Positions 16,860 through 29,100 of a stretch of 53,008 nucleotides of DNA are shown here, one piece after another. The notes under the pieces are model-generated. The model saw only the letters and a program-made list of their open reading frames with translations. It searched no databases and had not been told where the DNA came from. A program made the position numbers and the translations under genes. Each line of letters opens with the position of its first letter. Within the stretch, counting starts at the first letter, position 1. Origin of the DNA: Bryobacteraceae bacterium (GTDB lineage Bacteria > Acidobacteriota > Terriglobia > Bryobacterales > Bryobacteraceae); NCBI GenBank assembly GCA_014860455.1, contig JACZJQ010000293.1, forward strand, positions 1-53,008, read 5' to 3'.

Positions 16860-19133
16860 ATGTTCGAACTCCTCTTCAAGTACCCGGCCGTGATGTTCCA
16901 GAAGGGCGAGTTTGTCTTCGGCCGCTCCTGGCCCGTCTGGCTACTCATCGCCGCCGCGCTCGCTGCCGCCGCCTATGCCGGCACGGTCGCCTGGCGCGCC
17001 CGCACCCGCTGGTCCGTTGCGCCTTACACGCCCGTCCAGCGCTGGCTCCGGCCCGCCATACTCGGCGCACTCGGCTGGGCGTCGATCGCCGTTTTGCTGC
17101 TCATGCTCTGGCAGCCCGCGCTCAGCGTTTCCAGCCTCAAGCCGCGCCAGAACGTCGTCGCCGTCGTCATTGATTCCTCAAAGTCCATGGCGCTGCCGGG
17201 GCAGGGAACCACTCGCATCGCCCAAGCCCGAAACCTGCTCGATTCCGGACTCCTCGCTGACCTGAAAGCCCGCTACCCGGTCCGGATCTATGCCGCCGGC
17301 GCCGACGCCACCCGCGTCGAAACCCCATCCGCCATCGACCCCGTCGCACCCGTTACCCGCCTCGGAAACTCGCTTGCCCAGGTCGCCGGCGAATCCGCCA
17401 CCCTGCCCATCGGCGCCGTCGTCCTGTTGACCGACGGTTCTGACAACTCCCGAGGCTTCGACCGCTCCGCCCTTTCGGCTCTGAAACAAGCCCGCATCCC
17501 CGTCCACGCCATCGGCTTCGGACCCGAGACCCTTCCCACTGATATCGAAATGCTCAACGCCGGCGCACCTGCCCGCGCGCTGCCCAGTTCCCGCATCCCC
17601 ATCGTGGTGCGCATCCGCCATTCGGGCTTCGATCAGCGCCAGGCGAAGCTCACCGCCTCCTCTGAAGGCCAGACGCTCGCCACCCGCCAGATCACCCTGC
17701 CCGCTTCGGGCCAGCTTGCCGCTGAAAACATCACCATCACCGCCGGCAAGGCCGGTGCGATGAATGTCCAGCTCAGCGTCGAGCCCTTGGGCGGCGAACT
17801 CTCCCCGGCCAACAACTCGCAGTCGGTCCTGGTTCAGGTGGAGGACCGCAAGCCCCGGATCCTCTACTTTGAAGGCGAACCTCGCTGGGAGCTGAAATTC
17901 GTCCGCCGCGCGGCCGGAGAGGACAAGACCCTCGAACTCGCCAGCCTCCTGCGCACCACCCAGAACAAGTTCTACCGCCAGGGCATCGCCTCGCCCGCCG
18001 AACTCGTCAACGGTTTCCCCTCCACTGTCGAAGAGATCTTCTCTTACGACGGATTGATCATTGGCGCGGTCGAAGCAGGCGCCTTCACGCCCTCGCAGCT
18101 ATCGCTCATCAAGGCCTTCGCTGACCGCCGCGGCGGTGGCGTCCTATTCCTCGGCGGCCGCACGGCTCTCTCCGAAGGCGCGTGGCACACCACCGATGTC
18201 GCCGAAATGCTGCCCGTTTCGCTCTCCGGCCGCAAAGACACCTTCTCGCGCAACCCCGTCAAAGCCGAACTCACCCAGCAGGGTGTCCTGCACGACCTCA
18301 CCCGTCTCGACGACTCGCCGCAAGCCAACGCCGCCCGCTGGCGCGCTCTCCCCCCCATCGCCGATTTCCAGCAATCCGGCCCGCCCAAGCCCGCCGCCCT
18401 CGTCCTTCTCGAAGCCGCCTCTGCGCAAGGCCGCCAGCCGCTTCTCGCCGTCCAGCCCTTCGGCCGCGGCCGCGTAGCCATGCTCTCCACCGGCGGGACC
18501 TGGAAATGGCAGATGCTGATGGATGCCCGCGACCAGTCCCACGAATCGTTCTGGAAACAGATGCTGCGCTGGCTGGTCTCCGAATCCCGGCCCCGCATCG
18601 CCGCCCGCGTCTCTGAATCGGTGCTCAACGACGCCGAATCCGTACGCATCGACGCCGAGGTCTTCGATCCCAACTTCCTGCCCACCTCCGAAGCCACCGT
18701 CGAAGCCCGCATCACCCAACCCGGAGGCGAAACCGCCCTAGCCACCCTCCAGCCCGATCCCGTCCGCCCAGGCCGGTACACAGCCGACTTCAAAGCCCTC
18801 GCCCCCGGCGCCTACGTCGCCCAACTCTCCGCCCGTCTAGGCGACGCCGAATTCGCCCGCGACGAGCTCATGTTCCGCCGCCAGGACGGCGTCGCCGAGG
18901 CCTTCCATCCAGAGCAGGACCGCCCGCTTCTCGAACACCTCGCATCCCAAACAGGCGGCAAATACTGGACGCCTGAGTCAGCCCGCGACCTGCCCAAGGA
19001 GATCGAATTCAGCGAAGCCGGACTCTCGGTCCGCGAACTCCACGACCTCTGGGATTCGCCCTTCGCCTTCCTGCTTCTCATCGGCCTCAAGGCCGCCGAA
19101 TGGCTTCTGCGCCGCCGCTGGGGGGCCGTCTAA
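16860..19133 (+). CDS. membrane protein with vWA domain and GATase-like domain
   Basis: 757 residues. Two membrane helices (about 22-45 and 60-82) precede a vWA domain from about 98 whose MIDAS reads VVIDSSKSM (DxSxS intact) with LLTDGSDNS later. A beta-sandwich region follows, then a glutamine-amidotransferase-like fold (about 325-560: RILYFEGEPRWE, GVLFLGGRTALSEG). The last helix at about 733-750 returns to the membrane, with LLRRRW at the cytoplasmic side. This arrangement is that of large BatA/BatB-like envelope proteins beside MoxR ATPases. It overlaps the next gene by one base (TAATG), so co-translation is likely. Confidence 0.85.
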   Translation: MFELLFKYPAVMFQKGEFVFGRSWPVWLLIAAALAAAAYAGTVAWRARTRWSVAPYTPVQRWLRPAILGALGWASIAVLLLMLWQPALSVSSLKPRQNVVAVVIDSSKSMALPGQGTTRIAQARNLLDSGLLADLKARYPVRIYAAGADATRVETPSAIDPVAPVTRLGNSLAQVAGESATLPIGAVVLLTDGSDNSRGFDRSALSALKQARIPVHAIGFGPETLPTDIEMLNAGAPARALPSSRIPIVVRIRHSGFDQRQAKLTASSEGQTLATRQITLPASGQLAAENITITAGKAGAMNVQLSVEPLGGELSPANNSQSVLVQVEDRKPRILYFEGEPRWELKFVRRAAGEDKTLELASLLRTTQNKFYRQGIASPAELVNGFPSTVEEIFSYDGLIIGAVEAGAFTPSQLSLIKAFADRRGGGVLFLGGRTALSEGAWHTTDVAEMLPVSLSGRKDTFSRNPVKAELTQQGVLHDLTRLDDSPQANAARWRALPPIADFQQSGPPKPAALVLLEAASAQGRQPLLAVQPFGRGRVAMLSTGGTWKWQMLMDARDQSHESFWKQMLRWLVSESRPRIAARVSESVLNDAESVRIDAEVFDPNFLPTSEATVEARITQPGGETALATLQPDPVRPGRYTADFKALAPGAYVAQLSARLGDAEFARDELMFRRQDGVAEAFHPEQDRPLLEHLASQTGGKYWTPESARDLPKEIEFSEAGLSVRELHDLWDSPFAFLLLIGLKAAEWLLRRRWGAV

Positions 19134-20050
19134 TGCGTAACTCGATCCTCGCCCTGCTGCTCACCGCCGGTCTCACGCAGGCCGCCACCCACCACATCCT
19201 CTGCGCAGGCCTCGGCGGCGAACCCGACTACGACACCCGCTTCACCTCGCTCGTCACTGACGCCCAAAAACTGCTCGTCTCGCCCGGCGACACCGTCACC
19301 GCCCTCACCGGAGCACAGTCATCGAAGGACTCGCTCCGCGCCGCCATTGCCAAAGCTATCGCCGCCGCCTCGCCTGACGATACCCTCGTCATCACCCTAA
19401 TCGGCCACGGCACATTCGACGGAACCGAATACCGCTTCAACATCCCCGGCCCAGATCTCACCGCCGCCGAACTCGACCAGTGGCTCGCTCCCGCGCGCGC
19501 CCGCATTGTCGTCGTCCTCGCAACTTCGGCCTCTGGCGGCGCCATCGCCACGCTGCGCCACCCCAACCGCGTCATCATCTCGGCCACCCGTTCCGGCACC
19601 GAGAAGAACGCAGTCGTCTTCTCCCGCTTCTGGGTCGACGCCCTGCGCGACGCCGCCGCCGACTCGGACAAAAACGAATCCGTCAGCGCCCTGGAAGCCT
19701 TCCGCTTCGCCGCCCTCAAGACTACCCGTTACTACGAAACCCTCAAACGTCTGGCCACCGAGCACCCGGTGATCGAGGACACCGGCAAAGCCGACGCTGT
19801 CGCCGACCCCTCGCCTCAGAACGGCCAGGGCCTGCTCGCCTCCCGCACCCCTATCGCCCGCTTCGGCTCGGTCCAGAAAGCACTCGCCGACCCCGCCAAA
19901 CAGGCCCTGCTCAAGCGCAAGGAGACCGTCGAACAGGCCATCGACAAGCTCAAATACGAAAAGGCGGCCCTGCCCATCGCCGACTACCGCAAGCAACTCG
20001 CAGCCCTGCTCCTGCAACTCGCCCAGATCCAGGAGGAGATCGAAAAGTGA
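19133..20050 (+). CDS. secreted caspase/legumain-like protein lacking the catalytic Cys
   Basis: 305 residues from ATG 19133, which overlaps the previous stop and opens a signal peptide (MRNSILALLLTAGLTQA). The body resembles clan CD peptidases: strand TLVITLIGHG with the His at 92, then after a spacer IVVVLATSASGGA, where caspase-like enzymes read D-A-C-H-S-G-G, so the nucleophile position is Ser132 (TCG). VIISATRSGTEKNAV follows as in C13-like proteins. The C-terminal 60 residues are a predicted helical pair. As read it is either a pseudoenzyme that binds peptides or an unusual Ser variant. It overlaps the next gene by 4 bases (GTGA). Homology is inferred from motif order only. Confidence 0.65.
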   Translation: MRNSILALLLTAGLTQAATHHILCAGLGGEPDYDTRFTSLVTDAQKLLVSPGDTVTALTGAQSSKDSLRAAIAKAIAAASPDDTLVITLIGHGTFDGTEYRFNIPGPDLTAAELDQWLAPARARIVVVLATSASGGAIATLRHPNRVIISATRSGTEKNAVVFSRFWVDALRDAAADSDKNESVSALEAFRFAALKTTRYYETLKRLATEHPVIEDTGKADAVADPSPQNGQGLLASRTPIARFGSVQKALADPAKQALLKRKETVEQAIDKLKYEKAALPIADYRKQLAALLLQLAQIQEEIEK

Positions 20051-22262
20051 TCCTCCGCCTCAGCCTCGCCCTGCTACCCGTGATGCTCTCAGCCGCACCG
20101 GCCGAGGATTGCTGGCAACACGCCAAGTCCGGCCGCCGCGACCAGGCGCTCTCCTGCTTCCTCATCGCAACCCGCTCCAACGACGCCTGGGCCCAGGCCG
20201 AGGGCTTCTGGTATCTCGGCGACTTCAAAGCCTCCAACGAAGCCTTCCGCGCCGCTGTGAAGAGCCGCGACAAAGACCCGGAAATCCGCGTCCGCTGGGG
20301 CCGCATGTTCCTCGAACGCGGCAACACCTCCGACTCCGCTGACCTGTTCAACGAAGCCCTTGCACTCAAGCCCGCCTACCCGCCAGCCCTGCTCGGCATC
20401 GCCCTCACCGCCGCCGAATCCTACGACCGCCGCGCCCTGGACTACGCCGCCCAGGCGTTGAAGGCCGACCCCAACCTCGTTGAAGTCCGCGAACTCCTCG
20501 CCGCCCTCCACCTCGAAGACGTCAACCACTCAAAGGCCCGTGAGGAAGCCGAAGCCGCCCTCAAACTCTCGCCCAGCGCCCTCGACGCACACGCCCTCCT
20601 CGCCACCATCGAAATCCTCAACGACCGCGCCTCGCTCGACCCCGCCTCGAATCCGCCGCTGGCCAAGATGCTCGCCGCCAACCCGGTCTACGGCCATGGA
20701 TTCGCCCGCATCGCCCACTGGCTGGTCCTCAACCGCCGCTACTCCGACGCCATCGCGGCCTACCGCCAAGCCCTGGCCCTGGACCCCTCGCTCGACCGCG
20801 CCAAATCCCAGCTCGCCATCAACCTCATGCGCATCGGCGAAGACGCCGAAGCGCGCAAGCTGCTCGTCGAATGCTACGAAAACGGGCTCCGTAACGCCGC
20901 CACCGTCAACACTCTGCGCCTGCTCGACTCCTACCCGCGCTTCAGGACCATCAAGACCCCCCGCGCCATCATCAAGCTCCACTCCTCCGAAGCCGACCTG
21001 CTCGAACCCTACGTCGTCCGCGAAACCGAACGCGCCATCACCACTTACGAAAAGAAGTACGGTCTCACTCTCCCCGGACCCGTCCAACTCGAGTTCTACC
21101 CCGACCACGAAGACTTCGCCGTCCGCACCATGGGCATGCCCGGTCTCGGCGCTCTCGGCGTCACCTTCGGCCTCGCCGTCGCCATGGATTCGCCCTCTGG
21201 CCGCCCGCCCGGCGAATTCCACTGGGCCAGCACCCTCTGGCACGAACTCAGCCACGTCTTCGCCCTCGTCGCCACCAACCACCGCGTCCCCCGCTGGTTT
21301 ACCGAGGGCCTCGCCGTCCACGAAGAAACCGCCACCAACCCCGAATGGGGCGACCGCCTCGCTCCGCCCATCGTCCAGGCGATGAAGGAAAAGAAACTGC
21401 TGCCCATCGCCACCCTGGACCGCGGCTTCATCCGCCCGGCCTATCCGCAGCAGGTGATCGTCAGTTACTTCCAGGCCGGACGTATCTGCGACTACATCCA
21501 GCAGCGCTGGGGCTGGGCTAAGCTCCGCGAGATGCTGGACCTCTTCAAACAGGTCCGCCCCACGTCCGAAGTCGTCCAGACCGCCCTGAGCATGACGGCT
21601 GAGGACTTCGACAAACAGTTCCTCGCCTGGCTCGAAAAGGAACATGCCACTCCGCTGGCCGGCTACGACGCCTTCATGAAGGGCCTCAAACAGCTCAAGC
21701 AGGACCTCGCCTCCAAAGACGACGCCGCCCTTCTCAAAACCGCCGCCGCCATGGAAGCCGCTTACCCCGAATACGTCGAATCCGGCAACCCCTACGAAAC
21801 CGCCGCCGATGCCCTCATCCGCACCGGCGACAAACCCAAAGCCCGCGAATGGCTCTGGAAATACGTCCGCCGCGGTGGCCGCTCACCCGAAGCCATCCAA
21901 CTCCTCTCCAAACTCGAAGAGGAGGCCGGCAACGTCGAAAAGGCCGTCGAAGTCCTCGAACGCCAGCTCTGGATCTACCCGGTCAAGGACGAAGCTCTCC
22001 ACAGCCGCCTCGGCGAAATGCGCGCCACTCTTGGCCGCTGGCCCGGCGCCGCCGAAGAGTTCGCCGCCGTCGTCGCCATGAAGCCGGCAGACCCGGCCCA
22101 GGCCCACTTCCGCCTCGCCAACGCATATAAGAACACCGGCCGCCTCGACGCCGCCCAGGAACACGTCCTGCTGGCGCTCGAAGCCGCGCCCGGCTACCGT
22201 CCGGCGCAAAAACTGCTGCTCGAATTGAATTCATTGGGCGACAAGCCCCAGGGAAGGCAACC

Positions 22263-22266
<4 letters not shown>
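20047..22266 (+). CDS. secreted TPR protein with MA-clan peptidase domain
   Basis: 739 residues from GTG 20047, within the previous stop (GTGA) and opening a signal peptide (MILRLSLALLPVMLSAAPA). An upstream extension of this frame is only the shadow of the previous gene. TPR-like helices fill about 25-300 (for example AEGFWYLGDFKASNEAFRAA in part) and again 560-739. Between them is a gluzincin domain: STLWHELSHVF has HEXXH at 399-403, and Glu420 in RWFTEGLAVHEE is the third ligand. The layout is that of peptidase-MA-like proteins with TPR arms. It is probably periplasmic and may act on envelope proteins. It overlaps the MoxR gene by ATGA. Confidence 0.85.
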
Positions 22267-23282
<1,016 letters not shown>

Positions 23283-23288
23283 CCATCC

Positions 23289-24176
23289 ATGCACCAGCGG
23301 TTCCTCGACCCGCAGATTCTGGCCGGCATCGCCAACCTCGAGTTGACGGCGCGCACGGTTGTTGACGGCTTCATCGCCGGCCTGCACCGTTCGCCCGACT
23401 TCGGCTTCTCGCAGGAGTTTGCCGAATACCGCCAGTATGTCCCCGGCGACGATCTGCGCTACGTCGATTGGAACGTCTACGCCCGCTCCGGCCGGCTCTA
23501 CCTGAAGCGCTACCACGGCGAAACCAATACCCGGCTTACCGTCCTGCTCGACCGTTCGAACTCGATGGAGTTCGCCTCCCAGGGCATCCGCAAAATCGAC
23601 TACGCCCGCTACCTCGCCGCTTCCATGGCCTACCTGGCCCACCACCAGCGCGACGCCGTTGGCCTGATTACCTTCGACGACGACATCCGCGACTTTATCC
23701 CGCCGTCCTCGCGCCAGGGCCAGTGGATGAAGGTCCTGCATGCCATCGACCGCGCCGAACCCGGCCACCGCACTGACTTCGCCAAACCGTTCCTGCAGTT
23801 CCAGGAAGTCCTCCGCTCGCGCGGCATCGTCCTGGTGGTCTCAGACTTCTACGCCGACCCCGAAACCGTCGCCCGCACCGTCGCTCCGCTGCGCCACCGC
23901 GGCAACGACGTCATCCTGTTCCATGTCCTCGACCCCATGGAGGTCGCCCCCGTCTTCAACGAGCCCAAGATCCTCATCGACCTTGAAACCGGCCAGGAGA
24001 TGGAAGTCTCGCCCGAATACGCTGTGGGCCCTTACCGCCGCAAGATCGACTCCCACCTCGCCGCCATGAAAAGCGAAGCCGAAGCCGCCGGGCTCACCTA
24101 CCTGCTCGCCGAAACCAACAAGCCGCTGGACCGCGCCCTGCGCGAATACCTTTCCATCCGTCAGGGGAGGCTCTAA
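23289..24176 (+). CDS. DUF58-domain protein
   Basis: 295 residues. The DUF58 signature is clear: EFAEYRQYVPGDDLRYVDWN at about 40-60, ARSGRLYLKRY after it, then a vWA-like strand with LLDRSNSM (DxSxS intact) and later GIVLVVSDFYADPE. DUF58 proteins associate with MoxR ATPases and are taken to be the soluble vWA partner. No signal peptide. It ends in TAAATG, directly abutting the BatA-like gene. Confidence 0.95.
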   Translation: MHQRFLDPQILAGIANLELTARTVVDGFIAGLHRSPDFGFSQEFAEYRQYVPGDDLRYVDWNVYARSGRLYLKRYHGETNTRLTVLLDRSNSMEFASQGIRKIDYARYLAASMAYLAHHQRDAVGLITFDDDIRDFIPPSSRQGQWMKVLHAIDRAEPGHRTDFAKPFLQFQEVLRSRGIVLVVSDFYADPETVARTVAPLRHRGNDVILFHVLDPMEVAPVFNEPKILIDLETGQEMEVSPEYAVGPYRRKIDSHLAAMKSEAEAAGLTYLLAETNKPLDRALREYLSIRQGRL

Positions 24177-26159
24177 ATGGGACTCCTCGCGCCCCTCTTC
24201 CTCACCGGCCTCGGCCTTCTCGCGTTGCCCCTCTGGCTCCACCTGCTTAAGCGCCACCGCTCGACGCCGCAGAAGTTCAGCTCGCTCATGTTCTTCGAGC
24301 GATCGACTTCGGCCAGCGTCAAGCAGCGCCAACTCGACTACATCCTGCTCCTGCTGCTGCGCCTGGCCCTGCTCGCCCTGGCCATCTTCGCCTTCACCCG
24401 GCCCTACGTCCTCAGCGCTCTGCTGCCCGCTGAAAAGGCCGGACTGACGATCATCGCCATCGACGAATCGGCCAGCATGGGCGCTGAAGACAAGCTCGAA
24501 CGCGCTAAGAACGGCGCCGTCGGCGTCATCGACTCTCTGCCCGACGGCGCCCGCGCCCGCATCCTTGCCTTCGGCGCATCCACCCATCTGCTCACCGATG
24601 CCATCTCTGAGAAGGACCAACTGAAAGCCGCCATCCGGTCAGTGAAAGTGACCGCATCGCGCAGCAGCCTTGGCGATCTCGCCGCGTCGCTCCGCAACAT
24701 CGGGCGTTTGACAGCCGAGGCCAAAACCGTCCACCTGTTCAGTGACCTGCAACGCTCGTCGATGCCGGCGGCGTTCAACGAACTCCGCCTCGACTCGGGC
24801 ATGGCGCTCACCGTTCACCCGATTGAGGGCAAGCAGAAGGAGAACTGGACGGTCGAATCCGTCAACGCCCCCACGCGCCTGCTCGACGCCTCCACCGCCC
24901 GCATCGAAGCCGTCCTGGCCGGCTACCATACCCCCGCCGCCACCCGCACGGCCGTGCTCCGCGCCGCTGGCCGCGAAGTGGCCCGCAAGCCCGTTGCCGT
25001 GCCCGCCGCCGGCAAGGCGACGGTGGTTTTTGAAGGCGGCCTGAACATCCCTTACGGTTTCGCCCAATGCGAAGTGGCTCTGCTCGAATCCGATGCCCTG
25101 GACTCGGACAACGCCTTCCTGTTCGCCGTCAACCGCGCCGACCCGGAGCGCATCCTGCTGTTGGATAGCACTTCAAGTAATGCCAGTTATCTGTATGTAA
25201 GTACGGCACTTGCCTCTGCCGCCGGAACATTGTTCAAGGTCGAACGGTCAGGCCCCACGCCCTCGTTCACCGGCGTTTCGGCCGTCGTCCTGTCAAACCC
25301 AGCCGCACTGAACCCGGCCGCCGAGGAGAGCCTGCGCAGCTATATCCGCTCGGGTGGCGGCGCGTTGATCGCCGTCGGACCGGCCACCGCCGCCGCTGGC
25401 CGAGTCCCTGTAGCCGGGCTGAAGATCTCCGGCAGCCGCTATGCTGACCGCTCAGGCGAACGCTTCGAAAGCGTTAGTTCCGCCGACCAGGCCCATCCCG
25501 CCATGGAGGGCTCCGGCCGCTGGGAATCTGTGCGCTTCTACCAGACCTTCCAGATCGAACCCGGCGAAGCCCGTGTCATCGCCCGGTTGAGCGACTCTTC
25601 GCCGCTGCTGCTCGAAGCCCGCCTCGGCGAGGGCCGAATCCTGATCCTGGCTTCGACTATCGACGGCCTGGCCAACGACCTGCCGCTGCAACCGGCGTTT
25701 CTCCAGTTCGCCGAGAAGTCCATGCGCTATCTCAGCAGCGCCGGCGAACGTGTCCGTTCGGTCGCCGTCGATTCGAATTACGAACTGCGCCAGGCAGGCA
25801 CGGCAGCCACAGTTGATGTCATTTCGCCATCGGGCCAGCGCGCACTGTCGGTTTCCGAGGCCGCCGAGGCGCGGTCGATCCTGCTCGACGAAAAGGGCTT
25901 CTGGACCATTCGCCGGGCCGGCGGCCGGGCTGAAATGCTGGCCGCCAACATAGACCGCCGCGAATCGGATCTTGAAGCCATGCCCGCCGAATCGGCCGAA
26001 CTTTGGCAAGGCGCGGCAGGCTCGGGCGTGGCTGCGGGCACAGTGGAATCCGATCGCGGCACGCGCCAGTTCTGGCCGTGGCTGCTGGCCCTGGCGCTCG
26101 TCGCCGGGCTGGCTGAATCGTGGGTGGCATCGAAGCATCTAAGGAGGGAGGCGGCATGA
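24177..26159 (+). CDS. BatA-like membrane protein with vWA domain
   Basis: 660 residues. The N-terminal aerotolerance-regulator domain is present: a membrane helix (about 4-20), LKRHRSTPQKFSSLMFFE, then a second helix DYILLLLLRLALLALAIFAF at about 58-77. A vWA domain starts near 95 with AIDESASM (DxSxS intact). A large extracytoplasmic beta region and a GATase-like segment follow (about 320-500), and a last helix near the C-terminus. A stretch around 25160-25220 is AT-richer with uncommon codons. Its stop overlaps the next ATG (ATGA), and AAGGAGGGAGG within its end is the next gene's ribosome site. Confidence 0.9.
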   Translation: MGLLAPLFLTGLGLLALPLWLHLLKRHRSTPQKFSSLMFFERSTSASVKQRQLDYILLLLLRLALLALAIFAFTRPYVLSALLPAEKAGLTIIAIDESASMGAEDKLERAKNGAVGVIDSLPDGARARILAFGASTHLLTDAISEKDQLKAAIRSVKVTASRSSLGDLAASLRNIGRLTAEAKTVHLFSDLQRSSMPAAFNELRLDSGMALTVHPIEGKQKENWTVESVNAPTRLLDASTARIEAVLAGYHTPAATRTAVLRAAGREVARKPVAVPAAGKATVVFEGGLNIPYGFAQCEVALLESDALDSDNAFLFAVNRADPERILLLDSTSSNASYLYVSTALASAAGTLFKVERSGPTPSFTGVSAVVLSNPAALNPAAEESLRSYIRSGGGALIAVGPATAAAGRVPVAGLKISGSRYADRSGERFESVSSADQAHPAMEGSGRWESVRFYQTFQIEPGEARVIARLSDSSPLLLEARLGEGRILILASTIDGLANDLPLQPAFLQFAEKSMRYLSSAGERVRSVAVDSNYELRQAGTAATVDVISPSGQRALSVSEAAEARSILLDEKGFWTIRRAGGRAEMLAANIDRRESDLEAMPAESAELWQGAAGSGVAAGTVESDRGTRQFWPWLLALALVAGLAESWVASKHLRREAA

Positions 26160-29100
26160 GTTCACTGGAGCTGTTCAGGCACTGGATTGAATCGGTCGAA
26201 CGTCGGTTCCGGCGCCGGGCGCTCATCGCTGGCGTAGCCTCGATCACATGTTCGGCACTGGCCGCAACCCTGTTGGCCGTCTGGGTGGCCAACCGTTACG
26301 CCTTCAGCGACACAAGCCTGTTGTGGGCGCGTCTCGGCGTCTTCCTGGCTATCGCTCTGGCTGTTGCTTTCGGACTGGCAATTCCCCTGGTCCGCTCCAA
26401 CCGCCGCGGCGTCGCCCAGATCGCCGAACGCCGTGACGACGGTTTCAAGGAACGCGTCCTCACCCTGGTGGAAAGCCCTGAAGGCAATCCCTTCCACGAG
26501 ATCGTCGCCGAAGAGACCCTGCGCACCGCCGCCCACTGGCCCGCTGAGCGGTTCGTGCCCGGTCTGGCGCTGGCCAGCCTGGCCTCGGCGGCCGTCGTCT
26601 TCGCCGGTGTTCTGGTCTGGCTCGCAGCCGCGGGGCCTGGCGCATTCGGCCACGGTACGGCGCTGCTGTGGCTCGGCAAGCCGCCCTCCGGCGAAGCGTT
26701 CTATCGCATCGACGTGACGCCTGGGGACACCAAGGTCCGCAAGGGATCCGACCAGGTGGTCGAAGCCCGGCTGATCGGTTTCGAGGCCGTGCAAGTTCGC
26801 CTGATGGTCCGCCTGCCGGGGCAATCAAACTGGGAAGCCGCGCCGATGGAGCCCAAGACCGGCGTCCCCGGCACATATGGTTTCCTGATGGCGTCGTTGA
26901 TGGAAGACACCGAATACCGCGTCGAAGCCGGCCGGCTGCAGAGCACGGTTCACCGGCTGACGGTGGTAGATCTGCCGTCGGTGGAGAAACTCCGCGTCAC
27001 CTATAACTACCCGTCGTGGCTCGGCCTCGCCCGCCAGGTGGACGATCCAGGCGGCGACCTGCGCGCCGTCGAAGGCACCGAAGCGCTGATTGAAGTGATC
27101 ACAAACCGGCCGCTGGCCTCGGGCCAGTTAGTCCTGGACGACGGCCGCACGATCGCGCTCGAGAAGACAGGAGAGAGAACCTCGGCCGCCCGCATCCGCA
27201 TTGAGCGTGAAGCCGTTTATCACGTCGCAGCCATCGATGGAGGCGAATCGGTCCGCATCAGCGAGGATTATTTCATCGAACCGCGGGCCGAAAAGCCGCC
27301 CGAAATCCGTATTGCGCGCCCAGGGCGCGACGCGCGGGTGAGCCCCATCGAAGAGGTGGTGGTTGAGGTTGAAGCCAGCGACGACTACGGACTCACGGGC
27401 CTCGAACTGCGCTATTCGGTCAACGCCGGCCCGGAGAAAGCAGTCGCCTTCCCACAGGGCCGCGGGACCAAGGAGGGCAAGGGCAAGACGCTGATCGCGC
27501 TCGAGGATTACAATCTCCAGCCGGGCGATCTGTTGACGATTTATGCGGTTGGGCGAGACGCGCGGACGTCGGTCCAGACCGATATGTACTTCATCGAAGC
27601 CCAGCCGTTCGAGAAGGAATACCGGCAGGCGCAACAGGCCGGCGGCGGAGGTGGAGGCGGAGGCGGAGGTGAGCAGCAGGAGAACATCACCAAGCGACAG
27701 AAGGAGATCATCGCCGCCACATGGAATGTGATCCGCTCAAAGAAGACGGCCGCTGCGCTGCGCGAGGACGGCGAGTTCCTCACCGGCATCCAGAAAAAAC
27801 TGGGCGAACAGGCGCGCTCGCTGGCCGGGCGCATGCAGAGCCGTGAGCTTTCCGGGACCAACGAAGAGTTCAAGAAGTTCGCCTCGGAGATGCAGTCGGC
27901 GGCGCGGGCGATGGATCAGGCGTCGGACCAGTTGAAGGGGCTGCGTTGGCGCGAGGCTCTGCAGCCGGAGCAGAAGGCGCTGCAGCATCTCTTGCGCGCC
28001 GAGTCCATTTTCAGAGAGATCCAGGTGGCTTTCGGGCAACAGGGCGGCGGAGGCGGAGGCGGCGGACAGAGCCGCGACCTCGAGAGCCTCTTCGACCTCG
28101 AACTGGACACCAACAAAAACCAGTACGAGACCGGCAACTCCTCGCAGCAGAACGCCGGTAACCGGGAACGCCAGGTGGACGAGGCGCTGAAGAAACTGGA
28201 AGAGTTGGCCAAACGCCAGCAGCAGTTGGCCGAGCAGCAACGACGCAACAACCAGCAGAGCTTCCAGCAGCGCTGGGAGCAGGAGATGCTCAGGCGCGAA
28301 GCCGAGCAGTTACGGCGCCAGATGGAAGAGCTTTCCCGGGGCCAGAGCGGCCAACAGGGTCAGCAGCAGGCACAGCAAGGCCAGCAGGGTCAGCAAGGTC
28401 AACAGGGACAGCAAGGTCAACAAGGCCAGCAGGGCCAGAGCGGCCAGCAGGGACAAGCGACAGCGCGGCAACAGGGTCAACAAGGCCAGCAGGGCCAGGC
28501 CGGTCAAGCCGGGCAGCAGCGTTCGCTGGGCGAGATGGCTCGCGGAGGTCAGCAGCCAGACCCGCGCATGAACAGGGCTTTGCAACAGCTGGAGCAGGCC
28601 ATCGAAGACATGCGCCGGGCGCAGCAACAGGGTCCCGCGGATGCGCGCAGGGCCGCCGAACGGATGGCCGATGCCGAACAGTCGCTCGGGCGGATGCGCC
28701 GCCAGCAGACCGGCCAGACGATGGACGATCTCGCCGGCAGGGCCCGGGATCTGGCTGGGCGTCAGGAAGAGCTTGAGAAGCGGATTGCGTCTACGTTTGC
28801 ACCGCGGCCGGACGGCCAGCCGGCAAAGACTTCAGACGAACAAAACAAAGCTCTTGCGGGCGAGAAAGACGCGCTCAAACAGGACTACGAACGGCTTGAA
28901 CGCGACATGCAGTCGGCTTCGCGGGCCATGGCCGGCAGCCAGCCTCAGGCGTCGTCGCAGGTGCGCGGCGCTCTGGGCGAGGCGCAGCAAAACGAACTCC
29001 GGCTGCGCCTGCAGTATGGCGCGGACCTGATCCGCCGGGGTTTGGGCAGTTTCCAGAGCCCGCGCGAGCGTGTGGTTTCGCAGATGATGCGGCTGTTGAG

